From Salicibibacter cibi (GTDB lineage: Bacteria; Bacillota; Bacilli; Bacillales; Marinococcaceae), in the NCBI RefSeq assembly GCF_016495865.1, contig NZ_CP054706.1, positions 1,922,001 through 1,986,000 on the forward strand: DNA of 64,000 bases. Direction: 5' to 3'. The notes under the pieces are model-generated. The model saw nothing but the letters and a program-made list of their open reading frames with translations, did not search any database and was not told where the DNA came from. Each line of letters begins with the position of its first letter. Within the stretch, counting starts at the first letter, position 1. This document shows positions 52,668 through 61,911 of this stretch, in pieces. The translations under genes were made by a program, and so were the position numbers.

Positions 52668-53915
52668 TTATTCAGAAGTCCGTCGTTCATGGTTCTGGCT
52701 ATCTGCTAAGTTAAACACGCCATGAAGTGCATTAATGGCGCCGTTCATCTCTGCTTCACGAACGAGCACCCAAATGGTCGTATGGGAATCCGTTGCTTGC
52801 AAAATATCAATCCCCGTTTCATAGAGCGCACTTGCAATCCGTGACAAGACTCCGGGAACGCCGGTCATTCCGGCTCCGACTGCTGAAACCTTAGCGCACC
52901 CTTGCAATAATTTCGCGGAATAGTTCAACGCATGGAGCTTTTGTTCCACGAGTTGACTTTTCCTTCCCGGTACGGTAAATACCACCGACGTTGGATCAAT
53001 ATTGATAAAATCGACACTGATCCCTTCCGCTGCCATGTGCTCAAAAATGATCGAAGCCGCTTGCATATCCTCCTGCTGTTTTGACACAATCACTTGCGTA
53101 ATCCCGCGCACATACGTGATACCGGTGATGAGGCTTTCCCGAATATCACTGCCCGGCGCATGGGTTTGAGCGGAGGAAACAAGGGTGCCGCCGTTGGAAT
53201 CAGAGGCGAGCGAACGAATACGAATCGGCACTTTTGCGTGCATGGCGATTTCCACTGCTCTTGGATGGATCACCTTCGCGCCTTGATGCGCCAAATTGGA
53301 GACTTCCGTATACGTCAACGTCTTCATTGGCCGCGCATCCCCTACGATTCTCGGGTCGGCGGTCATAATGCCGTCGACGTCGGTGAAAATATCCACAAAT
53401 TCCGCCTGCAAAGCTGCACCGAGTGCGGTTGCGGAAGTATCACTCCCGCCACGCCCCAGTGTTGTCGTTTCCCCGCTTGCCGATTCTCCCTGAAAACCGG
53501 CAACGACAACGACATCCACCTCTTCCAAGCGCTTGAGCAAATGCCGCGTATCCATTTCCGTAATACGCGCGCTGCCGAACTCTTCCGTCGTGCGAAAGCC
53601 GGCCTGTTTGCCGGTAAGCGCCGATGCCTTCAAGCCTTCCGTAATCAAAAGGTTCGCAAACACAACGGAAGAAATCACTTCTCCGGTGGATTGCAACATG
53701 TCACGTTCGCGTTTTGGCAGCGCGTTTCCACCTTCGGGAATTAAGCTTAACAACGTATCCGTGGCATAGGGATCATGCATGCGTCCCATTGCGGAGACGA
53801 CCACGACGACTTTGTACCCGGACTGCACCGCGCTTTTGACGTGGCCGGCAGCTTTTTGGCGTAACGTCTCTGATTGGACAGACGTTCCGCCATATTTTTG
53901 CACGGTAATTTTCAT
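52668..53915 (-). CDS. dapG: aspartate kinase I
   Basis: Phosphorylates aspartate, the first step to lysine, diaminopimelate and dipicolinate. 415 residues. KYGGTSV at the start, then VVVVVSAMG, substrate motif [18 protein letters not shown], and two C-terminal ACT domains ([40 protein letters not shown]). The single-chain length and lack of an internal start mark it as DapG (B. subtilis 404 residues). It overlaps asd by four bases, so they are translationally coupled. Confidence 0.95.
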   Translation of the reverse strand: MKITVQKYGGTSVQSETLRQKAAGHVKSAVQSGYKVVVVVSAMGRMHDPYATDTLLSLIPEGGNALPKRERDMLQSTGEVISSVVFANLLITEGLKASALTGKQAGFRTTEEFGSARITEMDTRHLLKRLEEVDVVVVAGFQGESASGETTTLGRGGSDTSATALGAALQAEFVDIFTDVDGIMTADPRIVGDARPMKTLTYTEVSNLAHQGAKVIHPRAVEIAMHAKVPIRIRSLASDSNGGTLVSSAQTHAPGSDIRESLITGITYVRGITQVIVSKQQEDMQAASIIFEHMAAEGISVDFINIDPTSVVFTVPGRKSQLVEQKLHALNYSAKLLQGCAKVSAVGAGMTGVPGVLSRIASALYETGIDILQATDSHTTIWVLVREAEMNGAINALHGVFNLADSQNHERRTSE

Positions 53916-54964
53916 CGGCCGATAAGCTCTAATTTGGCAAGACTTTCCGCAATTTGCACTGAGTTGTACGCTGCTCCTTTTAACAAATTATCGGAAACGA
54001 CCCAAAGGTGATAGCCATTTTCCGTATCAAGATCCTGGCGAACACGCCCGATAAAAACATCCGGAAGTCCCTTTGCTTCGGTGGCAAGCGGGTACGTTTG
54101 CGTGGACGGATCATCTTGCAAGGTGATTCCCGCGCCGTCCGCGAGCACCCCCTGCACATCTTTTGCCGTCGCGCCTCCTTTTTCGGTTTCCACATATACG
54201 GATTCCGAGTGGCCGGTTTCCACAGGCAAACGAACGCAAGTTGCCGATACGGCAAGAGACGAGTCGCGGAGGATTTTTTTCGTTTCGTTGACCATTTTCA
54301 TTTCTTCAAACGTATACCCATTATCTTGGAAAACATCGATTTGCGGAAGCGCGTTAAACGCGATTTGATAATGCTTTTTATCTTTGGAGACCGGAAGCAA
54401 CTCCGGAGCAATGTCTTCCTTATTTAAAACTTTCTGTGTTTGTTCATACATTTCATCGACAGCGCCCAAACCCGCGCCTGAAACGGCTTGATAAGTGGAG
54501 ACGATGACTTTTTTCAAGCCATACGCTTTTTTAATCGGCTCCAACGCCACGACCATTTGGATCGTGGAACAATTCGGATTGGCGATGATTCCCTGATGCT
54601 TGTGAAGATCATCCTCATTCACTTCGGGAACGACGAGCGGCACCTCTTCATCCATGCGATAGGCGCTCGTGTTGTCGATCACGACCGCCCCCCGTTTCAC
54701 AGCCTCCGGTGCCAATTTTTTCGACACGGATCCTCCGGCAGAAAAAAGCGCGATGTCCACGCCTTCGAATTGTTCGGGGGTGGCTTCTTCAACCGTAAGC
54801 GTTTCTCCGTTGACATCGATTTTCTTTCCGGCAGAACGCGGGGATGACAACAGTTTCAACGTGCGAATCGGAAATGATTTGTCAGCGAGTGTTTTCAACA
54901 TCTGTTGCCCAACTGCTCCCGTTGCTCCAACCAGAGCTACGTTAAATGCTTGGTTTTTCGTCAT
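53912..54964 (-). CDS. asd: aspartate-semialdehyde dehydrogenase
   Basis: NADPH-dependent reduction of aspartyl phosphate. 350 residues. N-terminal VALVGATGAVGQQML (nucleotide site), catalytic Cys in GIIANPNCSTIQM, substrate Arg region, and the His in VETGHSESVYVE. It has a strong GAGGAGGT site. It is first gene of asd-dapG and upstream is not spoVF (dipicolinate synthase) as in B. subtilis, so this marks the edge of colinearity. Confidence 0.97.
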   Translation of the reverse strand: MTKNQAFNVALVGATGAVGQQMLKTLADKSFPIRTLKLLSSPRSAGKKIDVNGETLTVEEATPEQFEGVDIALFSAGGSVSKKLAPEAVKRGAVVIDNTSAYRMDEEVPLVVPEVNEDDLHKHQGIIANPNCSTIQMVVALEPIKKAYGLKKVIVSTYQAVSGAGLGAVDEMYEQTQKVLNKEDIAPELLPVSKDKKHYQIAFNALPQIDVFQDNGYTFEEMKMVNETKKILRDSSLAVSATCVRLPVETGHSESVYVETEKGGATAKDVQGVLADGAGITLQDDPSTQTYPLATEAKGLPDVFIGRVRQDLDTENGYHLWVVSDNLLKGAAYNSVQIAESLAKLELIGR

Positions 54965-55295
54965 TCTTTAGGTACCTCCTCGGTCGATTGCTACATTTAA
55001 TCCTCTTTTCTTAAAATAAAAGAATATCGGCATTTTGGCAACAGCTGTGAGCGATTAATCATTAAACTTTTCTATGAAGAAAAGCGGTTGATGTTGCTCA
55101 TGGGGTTCGGAAATCGTACGAAAGGTTCTGTTTTCCCCTGATTTCATGCACTTTCCATTTGCCCTCTTGCGACTTCTTATAATATTTTTGGGGCTATAAT
55201 GAAAAAATTCTGACCCATATCTAACGTACCCTTGAATTGGAATGATGTTCGTATATACTAAACAGGAACCTAAGTTCCCTAAGGGCGGTCATCTC

Positions 55296-55442
55296 ATGAA
55301 CGAATATGCACCTTGGAGCATCATAAAGAATTCCTTACTGTTCGGAATGGACGTTAACAATACGATAACGATTCATTTTGATAATGAAGAAAGCACGGAG
55401 GAAGTTCAAGGATCTCTGTTCAGAATTAAACGATGCAGATGA
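55296..55442 (+). CDS. small hypothetical protein, possibly decayed
   Basis: Forty-eight residues, MNEYAPWSIIKNSLLFGMDV then NNTITIHFDNEESTEEVQGS, ending FRIKRCR. The ribosome site is imperfect (AAGGGCGGT). Codons after the stop stay protein-like in another frame (SELNDADEEIMIKMTLTSTY), so a frameshift is possible. No family is recognised. It precedes the YolD-like gene in the same direction by about 80 bases. Confidence 0.3.
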   Translation: MNEYAPWSIIKNSLLFGMDVNNTITIHFDNEESTEEVQGSLFRIKRCR

Positions 55443-55525
55443 AGAAATCATGATCAAAATGACGTTGACTTCTACATACTAAAATATAAATATAGGGTTA
55501 TACGCTTTGCGGCTGTGAAAGTATC

Positions 55526-55825
55526 ATGAGGGCAAACAAACTTACGCCCGGATCAAATGTGCGATGGGAATCAATGCGAATGACCTTACCCGAACATCGT
55601 GAAATGTGGTTACAGTATCGAGAAAGTATGAAAAAAGTGGAGAAACCTGAAATCGATGAGCAAAAATGGGAAGGAATCGAACAACCAGTTAATGAAGCGA
55701 TGGAGTACAGTTCGTTGTTAGAGTTTACTTATTGGGAAAATGGATTTTTCAACTCCATGATTGATTCAGTTGAAGGTGTACATTATTTAAAGTTTGATAC
55801 AATCGCTAATATCATACCAGTCTGA
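55526..55825 (+). CDS. yolD: YolD-like protein
   Basis: A 99-residue protein of the YolD family, often paired with a Y-family DNA polymerase (UvrX/YqjW) in prophages and SOS operons. The opening NKLTPGSNVRWESMRMTLPE HREMW is typical, followed by VEKPEIDEQKWEGIEQ and FTYWENGFF. The C-terminal part (SVEGVHYLKFDTIANIIPV) is about 15 residues shorter than usual. No polymerase gene is next to it, so it is an orphan. Ribosome site is weak. Confidence 0.8.
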   Translation: MRANKLTPGSNVRWESMRMTLPEHREMWLQYRESMKKVEKPEIDEQKWEGIEQPVNEAMEYSSLLEFTYWENGFFNSMIDSVEGVHYLKFDTIANIIPV

Positions 55826-55873
55826 ATAAAGGGACTTGCAAACCAAAGAAATGTTTGCTGGTTCCCTTTATTC
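55824..55873. terminator. stem-loop between yolD and arsC
   Basis: GAATAAAGGGA/TCCCTTTATTC, an 11-bp perfect outer stem, with inner AACCA/TGGTT pairing. It overlaps the yolD stop and may serve both converging genes. Confidence 0.6.
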
Positions 55874-55918
55874 AACAATCGCGTCTCGTTTCAGGAATAA
55901 TAAATCCATGCTTTCATA

Positions 55919-56335
55919 TCACGTCGTTTTCGCGAATTGGTGAATGCGAGCACCAATTTCATCACGTACGCGTTGAAATACCGTCCATTTTTCTCCATCT
56001 GATCCTTCAGCTTTTGCAGGATCATCAAAACCCCAGTGTTCACGGCGGATATGGGGAGGCGTCATCGGACAACGACCCGCCGCATCACCGCATAGCGTCA
56101 CAATCATATCAGCATTATTTAATAGTTCTGTATCGATTACATCCGATGTTTGATTAGAAATATCAATATCTACCTCAGCCATGGCTTTTATTGCGTTTGG
56201 GTTTAACCCATGAGCCTCTATACCCGCACTGTAGACGTTCCAATCATTACCCAAATAATGTTTTGCCCATCCTTCAGCCATTTGGCTACGACACGAGTTT
56301 CCTGTACAAATAAAATGGATCGTTTTTTTAGACAT
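55919..56335 (-). CDS. arsC: arsenate reductase, thioredoxin-coupled type
   Basis: Reduces arsenate to arsenite for export. 138 residues with the phosphatase-like loop CTGNSCRS (Cys10, Arg16) and the relay cysteines Cys82 and Cys89 in [12 protein letters not shown], the complete B. subtilis/S. aureus-type set. Asp105-type general acid in GFDDPA. It is the last gene of the minus-strand arsR-arsB-arsC run, 20 bases after arsB. It has a strong AAGGAGAG site. Confidence 0.96.
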   Translation of the reverse strand: MSKKTIHFICTGNSCRSQMAEGWAKHYLGNDWNVYSAGIEAHGLNPNAIKAMAEVDIDISNQTSDVIDTELLNNADMIVTLCGDAAGRCPMTPPHIRREHWGFDDPAKAEGSDGEKWTVFQRVRDEIGARIHQFAKTT

Positions 56336-56355
56336 GATGGGTTCTCTCCTTTTCT

Positions 56356-57654
56356 TTAACTAATGATCATTAACCAAAGATAGAGGCCAAGTAAGGTCAT
56401 AAATAAAACGGGTAATGTAATGACAATGCCTGTCTTAAAGTATGTCCACCAGGAAATCTTGACGCCTTTTTGCGTAAGGACATGTAACCACAATAGCGTT
56501 GCTAACGAACCAATAGGAGTAATCTTTGGCCCCAGGTCAGAACCGACCACATTTGCATAAACCATTGCTTCTTTCATCAATCCCGTTGCTGCTGTGGTAT
56601 CAATCGCTATGGCATTGATCATGACCGTAGGCATATTGTTCATGATCGATGACAGAATAGCTGCTAAAAAGCCCATGCCCATAGTTGCTGCAAAAACACC
56701 TTGTTCAGCAACATATTCAAGCCCTGAAGCCAGAAAATCCGTTAAACCTACATTTTGCAGACCAAACACAACGACATACATCCCAACTGAGAAAAAGACA
56801 ATGTTCCATGGCGCACCTTTTAACACTGATCGTGTTGCAACAGCAGGGCTTTTGCTGGCAATCGCTAAGAAAATAAGGGCAATAATTCCGGCAACAATGG
56901 ATACAGGAATGTGCAAGAACTCGCTAACGAGGTAGCCAACGAGCAAAACAGCTAAAACGATCCATGAAAGCTTAAACATTTTTTTATCTTTAATAGCTGT
57001 AACAGGCGCATGCAATTTTTCATAGTCGTATCGCTTTGGAATACTTTTTCTAAAATAGAGGTACAAAACAAGGATACTAGCCACTAATGCAAAGAAATTC
57101 GGGACAATCATACGCGTCGCATATTCCACAAATCCTATCCCAAAGAAATCTGCCGATACAATATTCACAAGATTACTAACGATCAGAGGCAGCGATGTAG
57201 TGTCTGCAATAAATCCACTAGCAATAATAAATGGAAAGACCATCTTTTCATTGAAATTCAGCGATCGAACCATGGCGAGAACGATCGGTGTCAAAATGAG
57301 TGCCGCGCCATCATTTGCGAAGAACGCTGCCACAATGGAGCCCAAAATACAAACATAGACGAACATAAGCACAGCATTTCCTTTAGCCGCTTTTGTCATA
57401 TGTAGAGCTGACCATTCAAAAAAACCAATCTCATCGAGGATCAAAGAAATGATAATGACAGCAATAAAGGTGAGAGTCGCATTCCATACAATTCCTGTTA
57501 CTTCAACGACATCGCCAAAAGAAACGACGCCAAGAATTAAAGCAATGAACGCTCCCCCACAAGCCGACCATCCGATATCCAAGTTTTTCGGTTGCCAAAT
57601 GACAAGGGCGAGCGTTGCAATAAATATAGCTGATGCCAAAACGACTGCAGTCAA
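56356..57654 (-). CDS. arsB: ArsB-type arsenite efflux permease
   Basis: An integral membrane arsenite/antimonite pump of the ArsB/NhaD superfamily. 432 residues with about 10-12 membrane helices throughout. Characteristic segments are [38 protein letters not shown] and [20 protein letters not shown]. The start is TTG seven bases after AGGAGGAT. It lies between arsR and arsC. Confidence 0.95.
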   Translation of the reverse strand: MTAVVLASAIFIATLALVIWQPKNLDIGWSACGGAFIALILGVVSFGDVVEVTGIVWNATLTFIAVIIISLILDEIGFFEWSALHMTKAAKGNAVLMFVYVCILGSIVAAFFANDGAALILTPIVLAMVRSLNFNEKMVFPFIIASGFIADTTSLPLIVSNLVNIVSADFFGIGFVEYATRMIVPNFFALVASILVLYLYFRKSIPKRYDYEKLHAPVTAIKDKKMFKLSWIVLAVLLVGYLVSEFLHIPVSIVAGIIALIFLAIASKSPAVATRSVLKGAPWNIVFFSVGMYVVVFGLQNVGLTDFLASGLEYVAEQGVFAATMGMGFLAAILSSIMNNMPTVMINAIAIDTTAATGLMKEAMVYANVVGSDLGPKITPIGSLATLLWLHVLTQKGVKISWWTYFKTGIVITLPVLFMTLLGLYLWLMIIS

Positions 57655-57666
57655 CGTCTAATCCTC

Positions 57667-58017
57667 CTACTGACAATCTACAGGTGTTTCTCTCTCCAAG
57701 AGTTGGCGATATTGTTCATCATTCTCGCCAATTTGACTAAGAATCCCCTTAACAATACTCGATTCTGGCGATGATTCATTCATCGAATAAAAACGCCATT
57801 GCCCTCTGCGGTTTTCTTTTACGAGACCTGCTTCCCTTAATTTACGTAGATGTTGACTAGCCGCCGGCTGACTCATACCAAACATATCGACAAATTGGCA
57901 AACACAGTATTCTTTCTTCTCCATCAATTTCATCATTAACAATCGGGTAGGATCGCTGATCACTTTAATGCAATTGGCCACTTCAGTGGAACTTACTTTT
58001 ATCGTTGACGTGCCCAT
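57667..58017 (-). CDS. arsR: ArsR-family metalloregulator 1
   Basis: A 116-residue winged-helix repressor that leaves DNA on binding arsenite or a metal. The helix-turn-helix is MSQPAASQHLRKLREAGLVK. A metal-thiol pair is in KKEYCVCQFVD (CxC). Start ATG 58017, six bases after a GGGGG-rich site; GTG 58035 is an alternative. Promoter and a 7-12-7 inverted repeat lie upstream. It is first of arsR-arsB-arsC. Confidence 0.94.
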   Translation of the reverse strand: MGTSTIKVSSTEVANCIKVISDPTRLLMMKLMEKKEYCVCQFVDMFGMSQPAASQHLRKLREAGLVKENRRGQWRFYSMNESSPESSIVKGILSQIGENDEQYRQLLERETPVDCQ

Positions 58018-58039
58018 CTGACCACCCCCTTTCACGATC

Positions 58040-58080
58040 AGTATATTATGATTTATTTATATAAGTCAATCGTTATAAAT
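58040..58080 (-). promoter_or_regulatory. arsRBC promoter and operator
   Basis: Minus strand TTGACT (58064-58069), 18-base spacer, TATACT (58040-58045). An inverted repeat ATTTATA-N12-TATAAAT covers 58055-58080 over the -35, the likely ArsR1 operator. It differs from the sites used by the second ArsR. Confidence 0.7.
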
Positions 58081-58149
58081 GATCTTCCATCAAATTTTTT
58101 TGTTCTAAACAGTTGCAATTTTTTTTTATAGCGCATAGAATCTAAGTAA

Positions 58150-58165
58150 ATCAAAAATAATTGAT
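58150..58165. promoter_or_regulatory. ArsR-type operator ATCAA-N6-TTGAT, copy 1
   Basis: Perfect half-sites 22 bases before the second arsR start. The same pattern appears at 58543-58558 and 58577-58592. Confidence 0.75.
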
Positions 58166-58187
58166 TAAATGAAACGGGGAATTGAGC

Positions 58188-58514
58188 ATGAAAGAAACCA
58201 TGGCTCCATCAAAAGCTAACCAAAATCAGCTATTTCAAACATATAAAGTAAAGTTTAAGGCTCTTGCGGATGAACTTCGTTTGAAAATTATGTATGAATT
58301 AAATCAACGTGGCCAAGTATGTGTTTGCGATCTAACAGACATTGTTGGTTTACCCCAATCGAAGCTGTCTTATCACTTAAGAATATTACTCGATGCGAGC
58401 TTGATTCAACAAGAAAAAATTGGCACTTGGAATTACTATCGCTTGAATGAAACCGAGGTTAAGAACTTGTTGTCCGAAGAACTCTGTTGCATTTTCTATC
58501 CGAATAACCCCTAA
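58188..58514 (+). CDS. ArsR-family metalloregulator 2
   Basis: A 108-residue winged-helix repressor. The metal motif is GQVCVCDLTD (CxC at the start of the recognition region), the helix-turn-helix is GLPQSKLSYHLRILLDASLI, and a vicinal CysCys near the end (EELCCIFYP) could bind As(III) as well. ATG chosen behind ACGGGGA. It is divergent from arsR1 and first of the plus-strand unit with permease and Cys-rich peptide. The three ATCAA-N6-TTGAT sites around it suggest autorepression and control of the permease. Confidence 0.92.
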   Translation: MKETMAPSKANQNQLFQTYKVKFKALADELRLKIMYELNQRGQVCVCDLTDIVGLPQSKLSYHLRILLDASLIQQEKIGTWNYYRLNETEVKNLLSEELCCIFYPNNP

Positions 58515-58542
58515 TCACTGGGGATTACTTTTTGATTCTTTA

Positions 58543-58592
58543 ATCAAAAAAAGTTGATGAAATAAATCGCTTATATATCAAAAAATATTGAT
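58543..58592. promoter_or_regulatory. two tandem ArsR-type operators before the permease gene
   Basis: ATCAA-N6-TTGAT at 58543-58558 and again at 58577-58592, with identical half-sites to 58150-58165. They are 18 bases apart, immediately before the permease ribosome site. Confidence 0.75.
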
Positions 58593-58607
58593 TAATAAGG
58601 AGCAATC

Positions 58608-59492
58608 ATGGGCACCTTTTCAAGCTTTCTAAACACCTTTTTCATTCTTTTTTTAGAACTGACCGCTTTGTTCATACTCATTAGTTTTTTGGTCAGTTGG
58701 TTACAACAAAAGGTGACAGAAGATCGAGTTAAACGCATTCTTAATCGACCAAATAAATGGAGTGGCTACCTCTATGGCGTAGGGTTAGGATCACTGACCC
58801 CTTTTTGTTCTTGTTCAACGATACCGATATTAGCAGGATTATTATCGTCTAAAGCACCCTTTGGACCGTCGATGTCATTTTTAATTGCCTCTCCTTTGTT
58901 AAATCCTGTGATCATTATCATGATGTTAACCTTGTTGGGGTGGGAGTTAACCTTATATTATGCAATACTGATCATCATTTTTTCAATACTCATTGGTGTT
59001 GTATGGAATGCTTTAGGTTTTGAGCAATCGGTTAAGCAAGTAAGGATCAAAAAAGGCGATCGTTCAAGCGAAGATCAGAATGTGCCCAAATGGAAATTGG
59101 CTCTTCAAGATGCATGGACACTCTTCTATCCCTTATTCCCTTACCTTATCATCGGTGTTTTTATCGGAGTGTTAGTTTATGACGTCATTCCGCAAGAATT
59201 AATCGTTCAGTACGCTGGAGGGGATAATCCTTGGACGATTCCGATTGCATCGGTGATCGGGATTCCCATGTATATTCGTGTAGAAACCCTGTTGCCGATT
59301 GCGGGCGCCTTAGTTAGCCAAGGGATGGACTTGGGAGCTGTGATTGCTCTCTTAATCGGCGGTGCCGGGGCAAGTATTCCAGAGGTTATTTTATTAAGCA
59401 AATTATTTAAACGAAAATTAGTTGTGGCTTTTGTCGTTTCCATTTTGATTGTTGCTATTGGTACAGGATTTATCGTGCAAATCATCCTATAA
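58608..59492 (+). CDS. permease of the ArsP / DUF318 family
   Basis: A 294-residue integral membrane protein with about eight helices. The signature TPFCSCSTIPILAG (thiols near the putative substrate path) and a second-half repeat GIPMYIRVETLLPIAGALV, GGAGASIPEVILLSKLF mark the UPF0718/ArsP permease family, some of which export trivalent organoarsenicals or act in arsenic/redox resistance. It is regulated by ArsR2 sites. AAGGAGCA ribosome site. Confidence 0.88.
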   Translation: MGTFSSFLNTFFILFLELTALFILISFLVSWLQQKVTEDRVKRILNRPNKWSGYLYGVGLGSLTPFCSCSTIPILAGLLSSKAPFGPSMSFLIASPLLNPVIIIMMLTLLGWELTLYYAILIIIFSILIGVVWNALGFEQSVKQVRIKKGDRSSEDQNVPKWKLALQDAWTLFYPLFPYLIIGVFIGVLVYDVIPQELIVQYAGGDNPWTIPIASVIGIPMYIRVETLLPIAGALVSQGMDLGAVIALLIGGAGASIPEVILLSKLFKRKLVVAFVVSILIVAIGTGFIVQIIL

Positions 59493-59505
59493 AGGAGGTG
59501 ATTCC

Positions 59506-59655
59506 ATGGCCCAAAAAGAATCAAGCTTGAAAAACTTCTTCTCAAAAGCGAAGCCGGCTCAAAAAAATTGTTGCAGTGTAGAAATTGAAGAAGTTGAATC
59601 TAACCAAGAGGAATGTTGTGATTCTTCTAATCAGCAAAAGAATAAGGAACATTAG
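59506..59655 (+). CDS. small Cys-rich putative metal(loid)-binding protein
   Basis: Forty-nine residues: MAQKESSLKNFFSKAKPAQK then NCCSVEIEEVESNQEECCDS. Two vicinal Cys pairs 17 residues apart in a flexible, charged peptide suggest thiol binding of As(III) or another soft metal. It follows the permease by 13 bases with a near-perfect AAAGGAGGTGAT site. Related small CCxVEI peptides are seen with this permease in other ars-like loci (recalled, not checked). It is probably a chaperone or sink for the permease. Confidence 0.7.
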   Translation: MAQKESSLKNFFSKAKPAQKNCCSVEIEEVESNQEECCDSSNQQKNKEH

Positions 59656-59674
59656 GACTTAGAACTGGACGTTA

Positions 59675-59712
59675 GCAAGGGACTTCGCTTTTATGGAGTC
59701 CTTTGCTTTACT
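59675..59712 (+). terminator. terminator of the second ars unit
   Basis: GCAAGGGACT/AGTCCTTTGC stem (one wobble) and TTTACTT. Confidence 0.65.
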
Positions 59713-60282
59713 TGTTACGAAGAGATATAGTTAATTTATATAACTTTTAAAATACATATCTTAGAGTCCCCCCAACAATCGTATTCCAATGGCATAAGAA
59801 CTTTATTCCAGATAATGGCCCTTTAATGGAATAAACATTTCTGACACAAAAAGCATAAAAAAATGCGGCCAACCTCATATTAAAGGATTCAGACAAGCAT
59901 TACATCATACCAACCATTATTTAAAGCCATTCATATTCAATCGCACAACAATTTTTTATATTATTTTAAGGGGAACAGCACGCAGGAAAATAGAACTTAA
60001 ATGCACTTTTCGTTTGTTTCCAACCCCCCATTTCGAAGCGAATTAAATTTGTCTTTTAAATGAAATCAACGACTATACAAAACCCTTGGGAATTAAGGGT
60101 TTTGTTTTTCTCTTATTTCAAAATATCTCAATGGATTTCATATCAAAACGGGCACCTTTATAGAGTTTACTATTCAACAATCGCGCTCGTTCGGCATTAT
60201 AACCTTACTCATATATAGGTGTTTTCGATTCTCCCTATCCCCTCAACTATTTTAACATAGTACATTCATCCCCCTCCCGGAA
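59713..60282. other. intergenic stretch with hairpins, no gene supported
   Basis: TTATTCCA...TGGAATAA inverted repeat (about 59806-59841) and AACCCTT/AAGGGTT with TTTTGTTTTT (about 60079-60110, terminator-like). ATTCAACAATCGCG at about 60172 repeats a sequence at about 55871 beside the yolD hairpin. Nothing else recognised. Confidence 0.5.
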
Positions 60283-61185
60283 TTAAGAAGCCTTATAGCT
60301 ATGAAATTTTTCGCGGGTCAATTCAATAAAAGCTTGAAACGGCGGGGTCATCTCTTTATCCTTATGCCAAGCTAGGTGAGTGTATATATGATTTGTATCA
60401 TTCCCCAATACTAGTTCTCTCATCGTGCCCAATTTAATTTCTTTATCTACAACCATAGCTGGTAAGGCAGCTATACCAAGTCCTGCTATGACGCATTGTT
60501 TTATGGCTTCTATGCTAACGAACTCCAATTTATTTTTAGGGTAAGTGCCTGATGAATATAGAGCTTCCTCCAAAATTGTTCGATAGGAACAACCAGATTC
60601 AGTTAATAGAAGGGTTTCATTTTCTAAATCATTTGGTTTTATCTTCTTTTTATGCACTAAAGGGTGTTCAGGAAAAGCAACAAGCTTTATTTGTTCTTGA
60701 ATAAGTGACTCTACTTCCAAGACATCAGCTGGTTTAGAAATATCAGTGATTAAAGCAATATCCAGTTGACCTTGTTCCAGTCCTTGTCTGGCAACTTTAT
60801 CGGAATGCGCTGGTTTAAACACCAGTTTGACCTGTGGGTACCTCTCTTTAAATTCCTTTAATATCGGAGGAAGCCGGTAAGTACATTGACTTTCTTGTGC
60901 TCCGATAATTAGAGTACCTTTTGTTTCTTTGTAATCATTGATACTCCATTCTGCTTCTTGACTAAGCTTAACGATTTTGTCTGCGTATGATTTATATTGT
61001 TTTCCGTACTCCGTGAGTATTAATCTTTTTCCGAGTCGTTCAAAAAGCGTTACCCCTAATTCATTCTCAAGTGTTTTTATTTGGGAAGTTACACTGGACT
61101 GCGCAAAGTTTAAAATCTCAGCTGTTTTAGTGAAATTCAAATTATTTGCTGCTGTTTTAAAGGTTATCAACTGTTTGATATCCAA
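60283..61185 (-). CDS. LysR-family transcriptional regulator
   Basis: A 300-residue LTTR, normally a tetramer acting on a divergent gene. The N-terminal helix-turn-helix is FTKTAEILNFAQSSVTSQIK, with NELGVTLFERLGKRLILTEY. The effector domain covers about 90-300 (GTLIIGAQESQCTYRLPPIL). I start at a TTG (61185) six bases after AAGGTG; the ATG at 61191 is too close to that site. It is transcribed away from the flavin reductase gene at 61306, its likely target. Confidence 0.93.
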   Translation of the reverse strand: MDIKQLITFKTAANNLNFTKTAEILNFAQSSVTSQIKTLENELGVTLFERLGKRLILTEYGKQYKSYADKIVKLSQEAEWSINDYKETKGTLIIGAQESQCTYRLPPILKEFKERYPQVKLVFKPAHSDKVARQGLEQGQLDIALITDISKPADVLEVESLIQEQIKLVAFPEHPLVHKKKIKPNDLENETLLLTESGCSYRTILEEALYSSGTYPKNKLEFVSIEAIKQCVIAGLGIAALPAMVVDKEIKLGTMRELVLGNDTNHIYTHLAWHKDKEMTPPFQAFIELTREKFHSYKAS

Positions 61186-61305
61186 TTTCATCACCTTCAA
61201 TCAAATTTATCGATTGATTCAATCGTTATTATCCGTTTTATTGATTTACAAATATATTATAGGATAGAAATTGTTAAATAACAAGTTTAATTAAGGGAGT
61301 TGGAA

Positions 61306-61845
61306 ATGATGTCTATCATGATTATCTATGGTGGTACACGCGAAAATGGAAATACAGAAATTCTGGCTGAACGGGCTGTTGAAGGGTTAGATGTGGAGAG
61401 AATATATCTGAAGGATTATAAGATACTTCCAATTGAAGACTTACGTCATTCTGAAGAAGGTTTTCTAGAAAAAAACGATGATGACCATAATTCAATTGTT
61501 AAACGTATTCAAGCACATGAAATGATCATATTTGCTACGCCAATATATTGGTACAGCATGTCAGGAATCATGAAAAACTTTATTGATCGTTGGTCTCAAA
61601 CAATTAAGGATCCCAGATATGAATTTAAACATTCAATGTCCTCCAAAAAAACTTTTGTTATTGGTGTAGGCGGAGATGAGCCATTCGTTAAAGGATTACC
61701 GATGATACAGCAATTTAAATATATCTTTGACTTCATAGGTGCTTCATTTGAAGGTTATATACTTGGAAAAGGAAACAAACCAGGTGAGATTTATCATGAT
61801 GAAGCAGCGTTTGAATTAGCCTCATTAATGCAAAAGAGATTATAG
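61306..61845 (+). CDS. NAD(P)H-dependent FMN reductase / flavodoxin-fold oxidoreductase
   Basis: A 179-residue flavodoxin-like enzyme. FMN phosphate loop YGGTRENGNTEILAE, the flavin-binding ATPIYWYSMSGIMKNFIDR, and GGDEPFVKG. Such proteins reduce quinones, azo or nitro compounds or supply reduced flavin. ATG chosen six bases after AAGGGAG. It lies between the LysR gene and an MFS exporter, which suggests a regulated redox-detoxification unit. Confidence 0.88.
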   Translation: MMSIMIIYGGTRENGNTEILAERAVEGLDVERIYLKDYKILPIEDLRHSEEGFLEKNDDDHNSIVKRIQAHEMIIFATPIYWYSMSGIMKNFIDRWSQTIKDPRYEFKHSMSSKKTFVIGVGGDEPFVKGLPMIQQFKYIFDFIGASFEGYILGKGNKPGEIYHDEAAFELASLMQKRL

Positions 61846-61911
61846 TCCTTTAAATAAAAATTCTTTTGTAATAATCATTTATATTTTTTGTAATTCATTG
61901 GAGGCTTTTGA

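Noticed and set aside
52512..52709. Plus-strand 65-codon frame near dapG
   Set aside because: No ribosome site and overlaps the dapG terminator; not a dapA relic as far as I can see.
54965..55241. Possible lysine riboswitch upstream of asd
   Set aside because: No lysine-box pattern or terminator/antiterminator pair is visible.
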